DNA of 64,000 nucleotides from JACCTH01 sp035253825 (GTDB taxonomy: Bacteria; Actinomycetota; Acidimicrobiia; Spongiisociales; ZC4RG35). Numbering within the stretch: the stretch's first letter is position 1; the number at the start of each line of letters is the position of its first letter. The translations under genes and the position numbers were made by a program. This document shows positions 8,265 to 15,982 of this stretch, piece by piece. A model generated the notes under the pieces. That model did no database searches and was not told the origin of the DNA. It worked only from the letters and a program-made list of their open reading frames with translations. The stretch lies in the NCBI GenBank assembly GCA_035253825.1, contig DATFBM010000034.1:1-64000 (forward strand), read 5' to 3'.

Positions 8265-9175
8265 TGTGGGGCGATGATCTGGGATGAACCTTGAGGCCAG
8301 GTTAGGGGCAGCGGCTTTTTCACCCTGCGGTCAAAACGAAGATGCTCGGTGTAGCCCGCCGCCATCGCATAGGTCGTCAGCATGGTGTGCTCGTGTCCGG
8401 CCAACTCCGCGCTGTGGGCATCGGAGGCGAGCGTTATTCCGACTCCGGCGTCGAAGAACATCTTGAGAAACACGGGCGATGGATAGGGGGTCTGGACTGG
8501 CATTCGTAATCCAGCGCTAGAGACCTCGACCGAGGTTCCCGAGTCGGCAGCCGCGTCAACCACGCGGCGATAGAGATGGAGGGGCTCGGTGTCGGGTTGA
8601 TGGCCGAACTTCTTGGGCAGATCTATATGGGCGAGGACATCCACCACTCCCCTACTAGCTAGATCGACAGCTAGGACGAAATAGTCATCCCAAGCCTGAT
8701 CGATGCCGCGTCGATCGAATTCAAAGGTGACTTCGTGGCTGTCGATCGACCAGCCCCCCACCCAATGCACCGAGCCGATCAGAAAATCGAACGGGTAGGG
8801 AGCGAGAAGTTCGAGAACGGCGTCGATGCTGGAGGCAAAGAAGTCCACCTCGAGTCCGAGCTTGACGGGTAGTCCCCGGTCTCTTGCGTCGAGGACGGCA
8901 CCGACATATTTGGAAAGCGAGAGGCCGGAATCGACGGCGACCATCGCCTCGGTATGGTCACGCAGATCTCGGCGCGGCTCCCCTTCCCAGAAACGCCCCA
9001 GGACCGCCGCTCCCTCATCGGTCCGATAGAGATGCTCGGTGAATCCGAGCTCCGTCACCCCCCTATTTGCGGCGGCCTCGACATAGCTTTCGATGAGACC
9101 GGCGGGGTACTCGCCGAGGGGGGGCCATTCATAGGCGCGGCCATGGGGATGGAGGTGAAGGTGGTAATCGGACAA
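8261..9175 (-). CDS. PHP-domain phosphoesterase (histidinol-phosphatase-like)
   Basis: PHP metal-binding motifs occur in order: DYHLHLHPHG at the N-terminus, GFTEHLY, GLEVDF, IGSVHWVGGW, LAHIDLPKKFG, VEVSSAGLR and ASDAHS. This is the layout of HisK-type histidinol phosphatases and related trinuclear-metal phosphoesterases; no other his gene is nearby. I place the start at TTG 9173-9175, directly before the first PHP motif and 1 nt after the stop of the small gene at 9177-9452. A GTG at 9331 would add 52 residues that overlap that gene and look unlike the family. No clear Shine-Dalgarno precedes the TTG, so coupling to the upstream gene is likely. 304 residues. Confidence 0.82.
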   Translation of the reverse strand: MSDYHLHLHPHGRAYEWPPLGEYPAGLIESYVEAAANRGVTELGFTEHLYRTDEGAAVLGRFWEGEPRRDLRDHTEAMVAVDSGLSLSKYVGAVLDARDRGLPVKLGLEVDFFASSIDAVLELLAPYPFDFLIGSVHWVGGWSIDSHEVTFEFDRRGIDQAWDDYFVLAVDLASRGVVDVLAHIDLPKKFGHQPDTEPLHLYRRVVDAAADSGTSVEVSSAGLRMPVQTPYPSPVFLKMFFDAGVGITLASDAHSAELAGHEHTMLTTYAMAAGYTEHLRFDRRVKKPLPLTWPQGSSQIIAPQ

Positions 9176-9176
9176 A

Positions 9177-9452
9177 TTAAGCGGAACGAACCGATTCCAC
9201 CAGGCCCTGAAGGGGTCCCGGGCCGACCGCGTCGGCGAGAAAGTCCCAGGTGGCCCCGGTGAGGGCGCCATCGTCATCGAGCTGGGTGGCAGCCAGGTGC
9301 ACTGCATCAGCCAGGGCCGCGAAGAGACCAACCTGATCCTTCTCCACCGCCGTGTCCACCGCCGAACGAGCTGCGGCAGCGTCGCCCCGCCCCAGGGCTT
9401 CGATCGCTCGCTCGGCCGCTGTCAGCGCCTGACGCTGCGACTGCCCGTCCAG
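9177..9452 (-). CDS. small hypothetical protein with apparent CTG start
   Basis: 91-residue open frame with a perfect AGGAGGTG ribosome-binding site, which overlaps the end of the GAPDH gene, 6 nt before a CTG at 9450-9452. No ATG, GTG or TTG lies at a suitable distance; the first GTG (9357-9359) has no such site and would remove the first 31 residues. The product is acidic and Ala-rich, with apparent helices (LTAAERAIEAL, ARSAVDTAVEK, LFAALADAVHLAATQL). The TAG of the GAPDH gene is 3 nt upstream and the next gene begins 1 nt after this stop, as in an operon. I do not recognise the family. Confidence 0.6.
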   Translation of the reverse strand: MDGQSQRQALTAAERAIEALGRGDAAAARSAVDTAVEKDQVGLFAALADAVHLAATQLDDDGALTGATWDFLADAVGPGPLQGLVESVRSA

Positions 9453-9455
9453 GGT

Positions 9456-10511
9456 CTACACCTCCTGAAAGAGATAGGGCCGCAGCACGTCGATCCGAGT
9501 GTCGACCTCGTCGGGGTGGATGTACCACAGGGTGGCGGCCAAGGTCGAGAGCAGCGGGTTCCCGTCCTGAGGAGTGAAGCAGTAACCAACCAATTCATTG
9601 CCGTTGCGGACGGTAACGGTGTCGATCGCCACCACCGTCTGCGAGAGGATGCGGCCAAAGTACCCATGATCGCGGCCAAAGCTGAAGACGCTGTTGGCCG
9701 ACTTCTTGTACGTGATGGCGACACGCTTGTTGGCGGCCAGCCGCTCCCTGACTTCGTCGAGATCCATGTCCCGGTCGAGGGTGAGGGAGAAATGAATCTG
9801 ATGCATGTACTGACTGTTGAGCTTGAGGGCCGACGAGAACAGATTCAGGTCGTAGCCCAAGGTCTCAAACAGCCCGTGGGCGTCGCGGGCGTGGTGGGTG
9901 CCGAAGCGAGCGTCCTTGTGCCGTTCCACGGTGGGCGAAGGGGCGAATCCCGAGTCTTGAGAGATGTCGTTCGAGCGGCGTATGCAGATGAACCTCCCGT
10001 CGGTGAGATGGTTGGTGCCATCCGGATCCATGGCCAGGGTCTTGATCAGGACGGCGATGTTGTGGGTATTGCACGAGACGATGTGAAGGAAGCGGTCGAC
10101 CCCGGGCTCCAAGGAGTCATCGTTGATGCCCCGGGCGTACATCTTCCCGAATCCGAACTCGGAGCCCTGCGCCATGAACCCCTTGGGATTGGGAGCGCTG
10201 TCGTAGAACTCAGCCTTGTTGTCGTTTCCGACCGGGGTGCAGTCGATCACCACCGAGGCCCGCTCGATCGCCTCCCGCGCCTCCCACTTGGGGGTGTGCC
10301 CAAGCTCCTCGAAGCTCGAACGCTTGTCTTCGTCAACCGCCAGGATTGCTCCCCGCCGGACCAGGTCGTTGACCTTTCCGCGCTCGGTGATGAGAGGAGT
10401 GCGCTTGTGGAAGGTGACCTCGTCGATGCCGAAGTCGGCCTTGTGGTCGGCCAGGAGTCCGATCAGGGGCTCGCCAATAGTGCCGGTGCCGACGACGTGG
10501 ACGATATTCAT
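9456..10511 (-). CDS. type II (archaeal-like) glyceraldehyde-3-phosphate dehydrogenase
   Basis: 351-residue enzyme with an N-terminal nucleotide-binding segment (VHVVGTGTIGEPL), and the nucleophile in VSCNTHN (Cys147) where class I enzymes have SCTTN. Overall phrasing (DCTPVGNDNKAEFY, HKDARFGTHHARDAH) is that of the GapII family typical of archaea; it should oxidise glyceraldehyde 3-phosphate in glycolysis or gluconeogenesis with NAD or NADP. GGGAGGAG precedes the ATG by 4 nt. The next gene's ribosome-binding site overlaps its 3' end. In a bacterium this type is unusual and suggests old lateral transfer (inference). Confidence 0.88.
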   Translation of the reverse strand: MNIVHVVGTGTIGEPLIGLLADHKADFGIDEVTFHKRTPLITERGKVNDLVRRGAILAVDEDKRSSFEELGHTPKWEAREAIERASVVIDCTPVGNDNKAEFYDSAPNPKGFMAQGSEFGFGKMYARGINDDSLEPGVDRFLHIVSCNTHNIAVLIKTLAMDPDGTNHLTDGRFICIRRSNDISQDSGFAPSPTVERHKDARFGTHHARDAHGLFETLGYDLNLFSSALKLNSQYMHQIHFSLTLDRDMDLDEVRERLAANKRVAITYKKSANSVFSFGRDHGYFGRILSQTVVAIDTVTVRNGNELVGYCFTPQDGNPLLSTLAATLWYIHPDEVDTRIDVLRPYLFQEV

Positions 10512-10542
10512 GAACTCCTCCCGGTATTAGCCGCCAAATTAG

Positions 10543-10553
10543 CCCCTCTGGGG
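10543..10553 (-). terminator. short hairpin between nirK and the GAPDH gene
   Basis: CCCC-AGA-GGGG stem-loop on the minus strand followed by CTAATTT, in the 102-nt gap downstream of nirK. Stem and U-tract are both weak, so it is only a possible terminator. Nothing else is seen in the gap apart from the GAPDH ribosome-binding site. Confidence 0.25.
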
Positions 10554-10613
10554 AGCAGGTCTATTGAGAGAGGGGCGGACGACGGGTTTTCTCCACCGTC
10601 AGCCCATCTGCAG

Positions 10614-12197
10614 TTACGGCTCCACCACAATCCGTGCCCGCATCCAGGGATGGGGCAAGCAGAAGTATTCGAAGTCGCCCACCTCACCGAAGGTGTAGGA
10701 GAAAGAGGTGCCGGGCTCGAGGAAGCCGGAGTCGAAGGACCCATCGGCGGCTGTCGCCGTGTGCAACTGGTTGTCGTCGTTGGTCCAGGTGACAGTGGTG
10801 CCGACCTTGACCGTCAGGACGTTCTTGGAATAGTCGGCCGGATCCTCGGAGTCGGCGAATTCATCGGCCGCCCCCAGATCCTGGGCATTGAAGGCCCCGG
10901 GGACGATGGAAACGCTTTCTGCCGGACCCATCGCGTGACCGGCTGTGGTCTTGGTGGGAACGCCATCGCCCTCACTCATCGCTTCGAAGATCTCCGGATT
11001 CGCATCACCGCTCACCACGATCTGGCCGATAGCGCCCTTGTCGACCGCTCTCGCCAGGGCATGGTCAACGAGGACGATGGTGGATGGAACTTGTCCGATC
11101 AGTTCGACAACAGTGCCACCGCCAGCCGGAACCAAGGTCGTCTGCGAGCCCCTTATCGGATGGGCCAACAGGGCGGCCTCCGGATAGACCACGTCCCAAT
11201 GCGAGCCAATGGGATGGAAGTTGGACGTGAGGTTCAGTCCGGCGTTGATGAAGTAGATCCGGGCGCGCTCCCCGACATTCATCTGCAGGGCGTGGTCGCC
11301 GGTCAAAGCGCCGCGGGCGCCGTTGAAGACAACGAAGGTCGGGGTCTCGTCGGTGACCGCTTGGCGGTCGAAGGCGACCACGCCCGGTTCGTCGCCGTCG
11401 GTGTAGTACTCCGATTGCACCATATACCACTCTTGCGCCACAGCCGGGAGCGGAACTTCGGGATCGACCAGGATCCCTCCGAACATTCCGTGAGAAATGT
11501 GGGCGGGGATGTCGCCGTATGCGCAGTGGTACATGAAAAAACCGGGATAGAGCAGGCGGGCTTCGATGGTCTTGGTCTCGCCAGGCGCCACCGTCGTCGC
11601 CTCCGCACCTCCCCCCTGACCGGTCACCGCATGGAAGTCGACGTTGTGGGGGTTGGTGTTGGTGTCGGGGTTGGTAATGGTGAACCGCAACACGTCGCCC
11701 ACTCTTGCTCGGATCACCGGCCCCGGGGTGCCGTTGACGATTTGCTCTGACCCATCGAGGAGCCGGTAGCCCCACGTCTCCGTTTCGACCCCAGTGGCGG
11801 GGTCGATGGCCGAAATGCCCTCCACCACTTCGAAATGGACGTCAACAACGGCGGGAGTAGCCCGAGTTGCAGCCGGAGGCATGCTCGGCGCCACAGCCAC
11901 GTTGACCTCTTCATCTGGCGTCGGGGCCAGCTGATCTTTCGGAACCAGCTCGGGGATGACATCCCCTACCGAGCTCGACGCTCCCGCAGTCTGTAAATAT
12001 GTGTCGACCTTGCCCGCGACCAGTGCGTCATCGACCGAGTTGCGATTGGCCGTGATCATGAGCGAGGCGATAGCGAGGCCTACCGCCACAAGCGTGGCCA
12101 CGATGCCGAGCGTGATGAGAGTCCCGAGCAAATAGTGAGGGTGAGCGGGAATGTGATCCGCCTCCTGATCCCGCCTCCGGGTAATGGTTTGTGTCAT
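10614..12197 (-). CDS. nirK: copper nitrite reductase NirK with fused C-terminal cupredoxin
   Basis: 527-residue enzyme reducing nitrite to nitric oxide outside the membrane. An N-terminal transmembrane anchor (LLGTLITLGIVATLVAVGLA) is followed by a linker and two cupredoxin domains. Visible ligands are PHNVDFHAVTG (type 2 Cu His and catalytic Asp), MYHCAYGDIPAHISHGM (type 1 Cu His, Cys, His, Met) and SNFHPIGSHWD plus VDHALARA of the second domain. A third, plastocyanin-like domain ends in YFCLPHPWM with Cys, His and Met spaced for a type 1 Cu, probably a built-in electron donor. The ATG at 12195-12197 overlaps the regulator gene by 4 nt and has AAGGA upstream. It follows an Rrf2 gene in one transcript. 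Confidence 0.9.
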   Translation of the reverse strand: MTQTITRRRDQEADHIPAHPHYLLGTLITLGIVATLVAVGLAIASLMITANRNSVDDALVAGKVDTYLQTAGASSSVGDVIPELVPKDQLAPTPDEEVNVAVAPSMPPAATRATPAVVDVHFEVVEGISAIDPATGVETETWGYRLLDGSEQIVNGTPGPVIRARVGDVLRFTITNPDTNTNPHNVDFHAVTGQGGGAEATTVAPGETKTIEARLLYPGFFMYHCAYGDIPAHISHGMFGGILVDPEVPLPAVAQEWYMVQSEYYTDGDEPGVVAFDRQAVTDETPTFVVFNGARGALTGDHALQMNVGERARIYFINAGLNLTSNFHPIGSHWDVVYPEAALLAHPIRGSQTTLVPAGGGTVVELIGQVPSTIVLVDHALARAVDKGAIGQIVVSGDANPEIFEAMSEGDGVPTKTTAGHAMGPAESVSIVPGAFNAQDLGAADEFADSEDPADYSKNVLTVKVGTTVTWTNDDNQLHTATAADGSFDSGFLEPGTSFSYTFGEVGDFEYFCLPHPWMRARIVVEP

Positions 12198-12604
12198 CTC
12201 CTTGATCCTTCTGTCACCGAATACGCAGGAATTCCCCGAAACCCGTCCATCAGGACCTGGCGAGCCTCCATCCACACCGCGTGGATCGGACATGAGGGGG
12301 TGCCGGGACAGGGACCGTCGCGCATGACGCAACGTCCGTCCTCGGATGAACCCTCGGTGGCCTCGATCACGTCCAGGAGGTGGGCATGCCTCGCCTGCTC
12401 GGTCAAGCGATATCCACCCCCGGGTCCACGATCCGATGCCACCCAGCCGCCCTTGATCAGCGGGGCCATCACCTGCGGCAGGAACGTCACCGTGGTGCCG
12501 GTCGCCTCCGCCAAGGCAGCCCCACTCAAGGGCTCCTCCTGCCGGGACAAATGACGCATGGCCAACAGCGCCAGGTCAGTGCGACGGTTCAGGGCCAATT
12601 TCAT
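12194..12604 (-). CDS. Rrf2-family regulator (NsrR-like)
   Basis: 136-residue winged-helix protein (LNRRTDLALLAMRHL, TFLPQVMAPLIKGGWV, GPGGGYRL) with three Cys in CVMRDGPCPGTPSC, as in Fe-S cluster Rrf2 regulators. Linkage to nirK points to nitric oxide or nitrite sensing as in NsrR (inference). I start at the ATG of 12602-12604, not the ATG three codons earlier, because the earlier one overlaps the promoter -10. The message then seems leaderless. It ends inside the nirK start (ATGA). Confidence 0.85.
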   Translation of the reverse strand: MKLALNRRTDLALLAMRHLSRQEEPLSGAALAEATGTTVTFLPQVMAPLIKGGWVASDRGPGGGYRLTEQARHAHLLDVIEATEGSSEDGRCVMRDGPCPGTPSCPIHAVWMEARQVLMDGFRGIPAYSVTEGSRR

Positions 12605-12639
12605 TAGTTCCATACTATGGAACTTAGGAATTATGTCAA
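12605..12639 (-). promoter_or_regulatory. promoter of the rrf2-nirK operon (leaderless)
   Basis: On the minus strand a perfect -35 TTGACA (12634-12639), a 16-nt spacer, a -10 TAGTAT (12612-12617), then 7 nt to the regulator ATG at 12604. Initiation at the usual distance would fall on or next to the start codon. No ribosome-binding site is present. Confidence 0.75.
12606..12624. promoter_or_regulatory. operator palindrome over the -10 of rrf2-nirK
   Basis: Perfect 9-bp inverted repeat AGTTCCATA-C-TATGGAACT covering the -10 element and ending 1 nt from the regulator start codon. Position and size fit an operator for the Rrf2 protein itself, giving autorepression of rrf2-nirK that is relieved by cluster damage (inference). 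Confidence 0.7.
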
Positions 12640-12670
12640 GGAGCAGCGAAAAGTTCGCGGGTGTCTTGTC

Positions 12671-13948
12671 TCAGAACTGTTCCTCTTCGGTGCTGCCTTT
12701 GAGAGCCAGGGTCGACCCCGTGCCTCCGCTCACGATTTGAGACACCCGGTCGAAGTAGCCCGCCCCCACTTCGCGCTGATGACGGGTGGCGCTGTATCCG
12801 TCGGCCTCCATCGAGAACTCTCGTTCCTGGAGCTCCACATAGGCTGGCATCCCGGCGGCCGCATACCCCCGGGCCAGCTCGAACATGCTGGCGTTGAGGG
12901 CATGGAAGCCCGCCAGGGTGATGAACTGGAACCGATAGCCCAGTGCCCCTAGCTCTTTCTGAAACCCGGCGATCTCGGCTTCTCCTAGATGTTTTCTCCA
13001 GTTGAAGGAGGGAGAGCAGTTGTAGGCGAGGAACTTGCCCGGGAATTTCGCGTGCACCGCCTCGGCGAAACGGGCCGCCTCCTCGAGATCAGGCTTGGCG
13101 GTCTCGCACCAGAGCAGATCCGAGTAAGGCGCATAGCTCAGAGCGCGGGAAATCGCTTGGTCGAGGCCGGGGCGAACCCGGAAGAATCCTTCCTGCGTGC
13201 GCTCTCCCGTAACGAATTCCTGATCGGATGGATCGACATCGGATGTCAGCAGGTTGGCGCTGTTGGCGTCGGTGCGGGCGACGATGATCGTCGGAACATC
13301 CATCACGTCGGCTGCCAGCCGGGCGGCCTGCAGGCTGCGAATGTGCTGGCTGGTAGGTACCAGCACCTTGCCCCCCATGTGTCCGCACTTCTTCTCGGCG
13401 GCGAGCTGATCCTCGAGGTGAATCCCAGCAGCTCCCGCTTCGATGAACGCCTTTGTCAGTTCGAAGACGTTCAAGGCGCCACCGAATCCGGCCTCGGCAT
13501 CGGCGACGATGGGCACGAACCAGTCAAAAGACTCGTCACCCTCGGCCCAATGGATCTGATCGGCCCGCCGGAGCGCGTTGTTGATGCGGCGCACCAGGGC
13601 GGGGGCCGAATTCGCCGGGTAGAGCGATTGATCCGGGTAGACCTGCTCGGCCAGATTGCTCTCCCCCGCCACCTGCCATCCCGAAAGATAGATCGCCTTG
13701 AGCCCGGCCTTCACCATTTGCACGGCCTGGCCCCCCGACAGGGCTCCGAGGGCGTTGATGTAGTCGTTCTCTCCGAGCAATTGCCACAGTTTTTGCGACA
13801 TCGCCTGCGCCAGCGTGTGCTGCTCGCGCAGGGAGCCTTGCAGCGAAACCACATCGGCCGCCTGGTAGTTCCGGGTCACCTCCTTCCAGCGGCTGTCGGC
13901 CGACCAGGACCTCTCGAGCTGATCGATCTCGGCCTGATGGTTGTTCAC
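12671..13948 (-). CDS. aceA: isocitrate lyase
   Basis: 425 residues with the catalytic loop KKCGHMGGKVL and the AGFGGALNVFELTKAFIEAGAAGIHLEDQ region. Cleaves isocitrate to glyoxylate and succinate in the glyoxylate shunt, letting the cell grow on acetate or fatty acids. The GTG start (13946-13948) has a strong AAAGGAGG site 4 nt upstream, directly after the aceB stop, so aceB-aceA are one transcript. Confidence 0.96.
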   Translation of the reverse strand: MNNHQAEIDQLERSWSADSRWKEVTRNYQAADVVSLQGSLREQHTLAQAMSQKLWQLLGENDYINALGALSGGQAVQMVKAGLKAIYLSGWQVAGESNLAEQVYPDQSLYPANSAPALVRRINNALRRADQIHWAEGDESFDWFVPIVADAEAGFGGALNVFELTKAFIEAGAAGIHLEDQLAAEKKCGHMGGKVLVPTSQHIRSLQAARLAADVMDVPTIIVARTDANSANLLTSDVDPSDQEFVTGERTQEGFFRVRPGLDQAISRALSYAPYSDLLWCETAKPDLEEAARFAEAVHAKFPGKFLAYNCSPSFNWRKHLGEAEIAGFQKELGALGYRFQFITLAGFHALNASMFELARGYAAAGMPAYVELQEREFSMEADGYSATRHQREVGAGYFDRVSQIVSGGTGSTLALKGSTEEEQF

Positions 13949-13958
13949 ATGACCTCCT

Positions 13959-15503
13959 TTAGTCGAGAAACTGGTAGGCGGGGATGGTCAGAAACTCGAC
14001 GAACTCGTCACCGAGGGCGACTTCGGAGAAGACTTTCCAAGCGTCGGCTAGATCGGATTCCGAGCGCTCGCGTTCTTCGTCGGCGAGCCGATTGACCAGA
14101 TCGCGATCAATAAGAGCGCCGTCCGCGGTGTGGGCTCGACGGCGGACCCATTGCCAGATCTGGCTGCGGGCGATCTCTGCCGTGGCTACATCTTCCATGA
14201 GGTTGTCGATGGCGACCGCTCCCGTTCCCTCCAGCCACGATGCCAGATAGAGCAGCCCCACCTTGATGTTCGACCTCACCCCATCCTCTGAAATTCCTCC
14301 ATCGATCTCGAAGTCGAGGAGGTCGGCTGCGCTTACCGCTGCCGTCGTTGGATCGATCTGGCGATCGATCTGGTTGGGACGGTTGCCAAGGACCCGGTCG
14401 AAGCAGGCACGAGCCACCGGTACCAGGTCAGGATGCGCCACCCAGGTTCCATCGCAGCCCTGCACGGCCTCTCGGTTCTTGTCCTCCGTGACCTTGGCCA
14501 GTGCCAGCTCGGTGACTTCGGGATCCCGCCGACTGGGGATGAATGCGGCCATTCCCCCGATGGCGTGAGCCCCCCGGCGGTGACACGTCGCCACCTGAAG
14601 ATCGGTGTACGCCCTCATGAATGGCACAGTCATCGTCACCTGCGAACGGTCCGGGAACACGAAGTTCTCCCAGTGCCGCATTTTCTTGATAACAGAAAAG
14701 ATGTAGTCCCAGCGCCCGGCGTTGAGACCGGCGGAATGTTGCTTGAGTTCGAAGAGGATCTCGTCCATTTCGAAAGCGGCGAGGATGGTTTCGATCAGGA
14801 CCGTCGCCTTGACGGTGCCCACTGGCATCCCCAGCCGTTCCTGTCCATAGATGAAGACATCGTTCCAGAGGCGTGCTTCGAGGTGGCTCTCGATCTTGGG
14901 CAAATAGAGAAATGGACCGAGACCTGCTTCGAGAGCGGCCCGGCCGCCCCAAAACAGATAGAGACCGAAATCGAAGAGCGAAGCCGAAACCGGTTCCCCT
15001 CCTATCAACAAGTGCTTCTCGGAGAGGTGCCAGCCGCGGGGTCGCACGACCAGCGTCGCGATCTCATCGTTCAGCCGGTACGACTTCTCGGGCGTGGTCA
15101 GCTGCAAACGCCTCTCGTACGCGGCAACGAGGTTCTCCTGACCTTCGACCACGTTTCTCCAGGTGGGAGAGGTCGCATCTTCGAAGTCGGCCATGAAGAC
15201 TGAGGCCCCCGAATTGAGGGCATTGATCATCATCTTTTGGTCCACCGGACCGGTGATCTCGACCTTCCGTTCCCACAGGGCCGGCGGAACCGGATCCACC
15301 TTCCATTCCGCCGAACGCACACTGGCGGTTTGGGGAAGAAAATCGGGCCTTATCCCCCTATCGAGGTCGGACTGGCGTTGTTTCCGCGCCTCCAGCAAGT
15401 CGCGGCGTCGACCGCCGAACTCCGCTTCGAGCTCTGATATGAATCCCAGGGCTTCCTGGGTGAGAAGGGGGGCGCTGGGAGCGAGAAGTTCGACCGTACT
15501 CAT
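13959..15503 (-). CDS. aceB: malate synthase A
   Basis: 514-residue A-type malate synthase condensing glyoxylate with acetyl-CoA. Visible signatures are FMADFEDATSPTW, VRPRGWHLSEKH, YLPKIESHLEARLWNDVF and GCDGTWVAHPDLV. The ATG has GGGGAGAGG directly upstream. Pairs with aceA 10 nt downstream to complete the glyoxylate shunt. Confidence 0.96.
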   Translation of the reverse strand: MSTVELLAPSAPLLTQEALGFISELEAEFGGRRRDLLEARKQRQSDLDRGIRPDFLPQTASVRSAEWKVDPVPPALWERKVEITGPVDQKMMINALNSGASVFMADFEDATSPTWRNVVEGQENLVAAYERRLQLTTPEKSYRLNDEIATLVVRPRGWHLSEKHLLIGGEPVSASLFDFGLYLFWGGRAALEAGLGPFLYLPKIESHLEARLWNDVFIYGQERLGMPVGTVKATVLIETILAAFEMDEILFELKQHSAGLNAGRWDYIFSVIKKMRHWENFVFPDRSQVTMTVPFMRAYTDLQVATCHRRGAHAIGGMAAFIPSRRDPEVTELALAKVTEDKNREAVQGCDGTWVAHPDLVPVARACFDRVLGNRPNQIDRQIDPTTAAVSAADLLDFEIDGGISEDGVRSNIKVGLLYLASWLEGTGAVAIDNLMEDVATAEIARSQIWQWVRRRAHTADGALIDRDLVNRLADEERERSESDLADAWKVFSEVALGDEFVEFLTIPAYQFLD

Positions 15504-15531
15504 ACCTCTCCCCGTATCTTTCCATGCGGCA

Positions 15532-15544
15532 GGGTTTCTAACCC
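15532..15544. promoter_or_regulatory. inverted repeat upstream of aceB
   Basis: GGGTT-TCT-AACCC hairpin 29 nt before the aceB start, next to a CCGGGCCCGG palindrome (15543-15553 region). Could be an operator or the terminator of the 15571-15933 gene; there is no U-tract. Function unknown. Confidence 0.25.
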
Positions 15545-15570
15545 CGGGCCCGGAGGAAAAGGTCAGCCGG

Positions 15571-15933
15571 TCAGACTTCGGAATCGACTTCGGACTCGAG
15601 GAGCCTCGCCTCGACCTCTGAGTCGTGGAACCGCGGATCGGTTCTCATCAGAGCCGACATCTGCCGGCGAAGGGCGACCGGGGCATTACGCACTCCCATC
15701 GAGACGGCGAAGGCAGGATCGTTGTCGGTGGTGATTACGAGCTCCTCGCCCTCCGACAGGAGGTGGAATCCATCGTCTTGGGCGCGGATCGTGAGCGCTT
15801 CAACCGGCCATTGACCGATTTCGATCTCGTCGGTGCCGATGCGAAGTTCATGGTCCTCGGTCAAGTCAATCGTCACCCGAATCGGCGGCGAGAAATCACC
15901 GGCCAATCTCAGCAGCCCGTCGTAGTGCTCCAT
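15571..15933 (-). CDS. hypothetical protein, 120 aa
   Basis: Soluble, acidic, beta-rich protein (RVTIDLTEDHELRIGTDEIEIG, DDGFHLLSEGEELVITT) suggesting a small beta-sandwich or PH-like fold, followed by a helical ALRRQMSALMRTDPRFHD segment and an acidic tail. No catalytic motif, signal peptide or membrane segment. I do not recognise the family. It lies 49 nt downstream of the E2 gene and before aceB, in the same orientation. Confidence 0.5.
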   Translation of the reverse strand: MEHYDGLLRLAGDFSPPIRVTIDLTEDHELRIGTDEIEIGQWPVEALTIRAQDDGFHLLSEGEELVITTDNDPAFAVSMGVRNAPVALRRQMSALMRTDPRFHDSEVEARLLESEVDSEV

Positions 15934-15982
15934 GCGGCGACAAACTAGGGGAAATAGCCCGACGGGGTAGAGTTTTCTTTCG

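Noticed and set aside
9297..11750. 817-codon open frame on the plus strand
   Set aside because: It is antisense to the type II GAPDH, nirK and neighbouring genes, whose family motifs are unmistakable; the protein reads as GC-rich shadow sequence without a recognisable domain.
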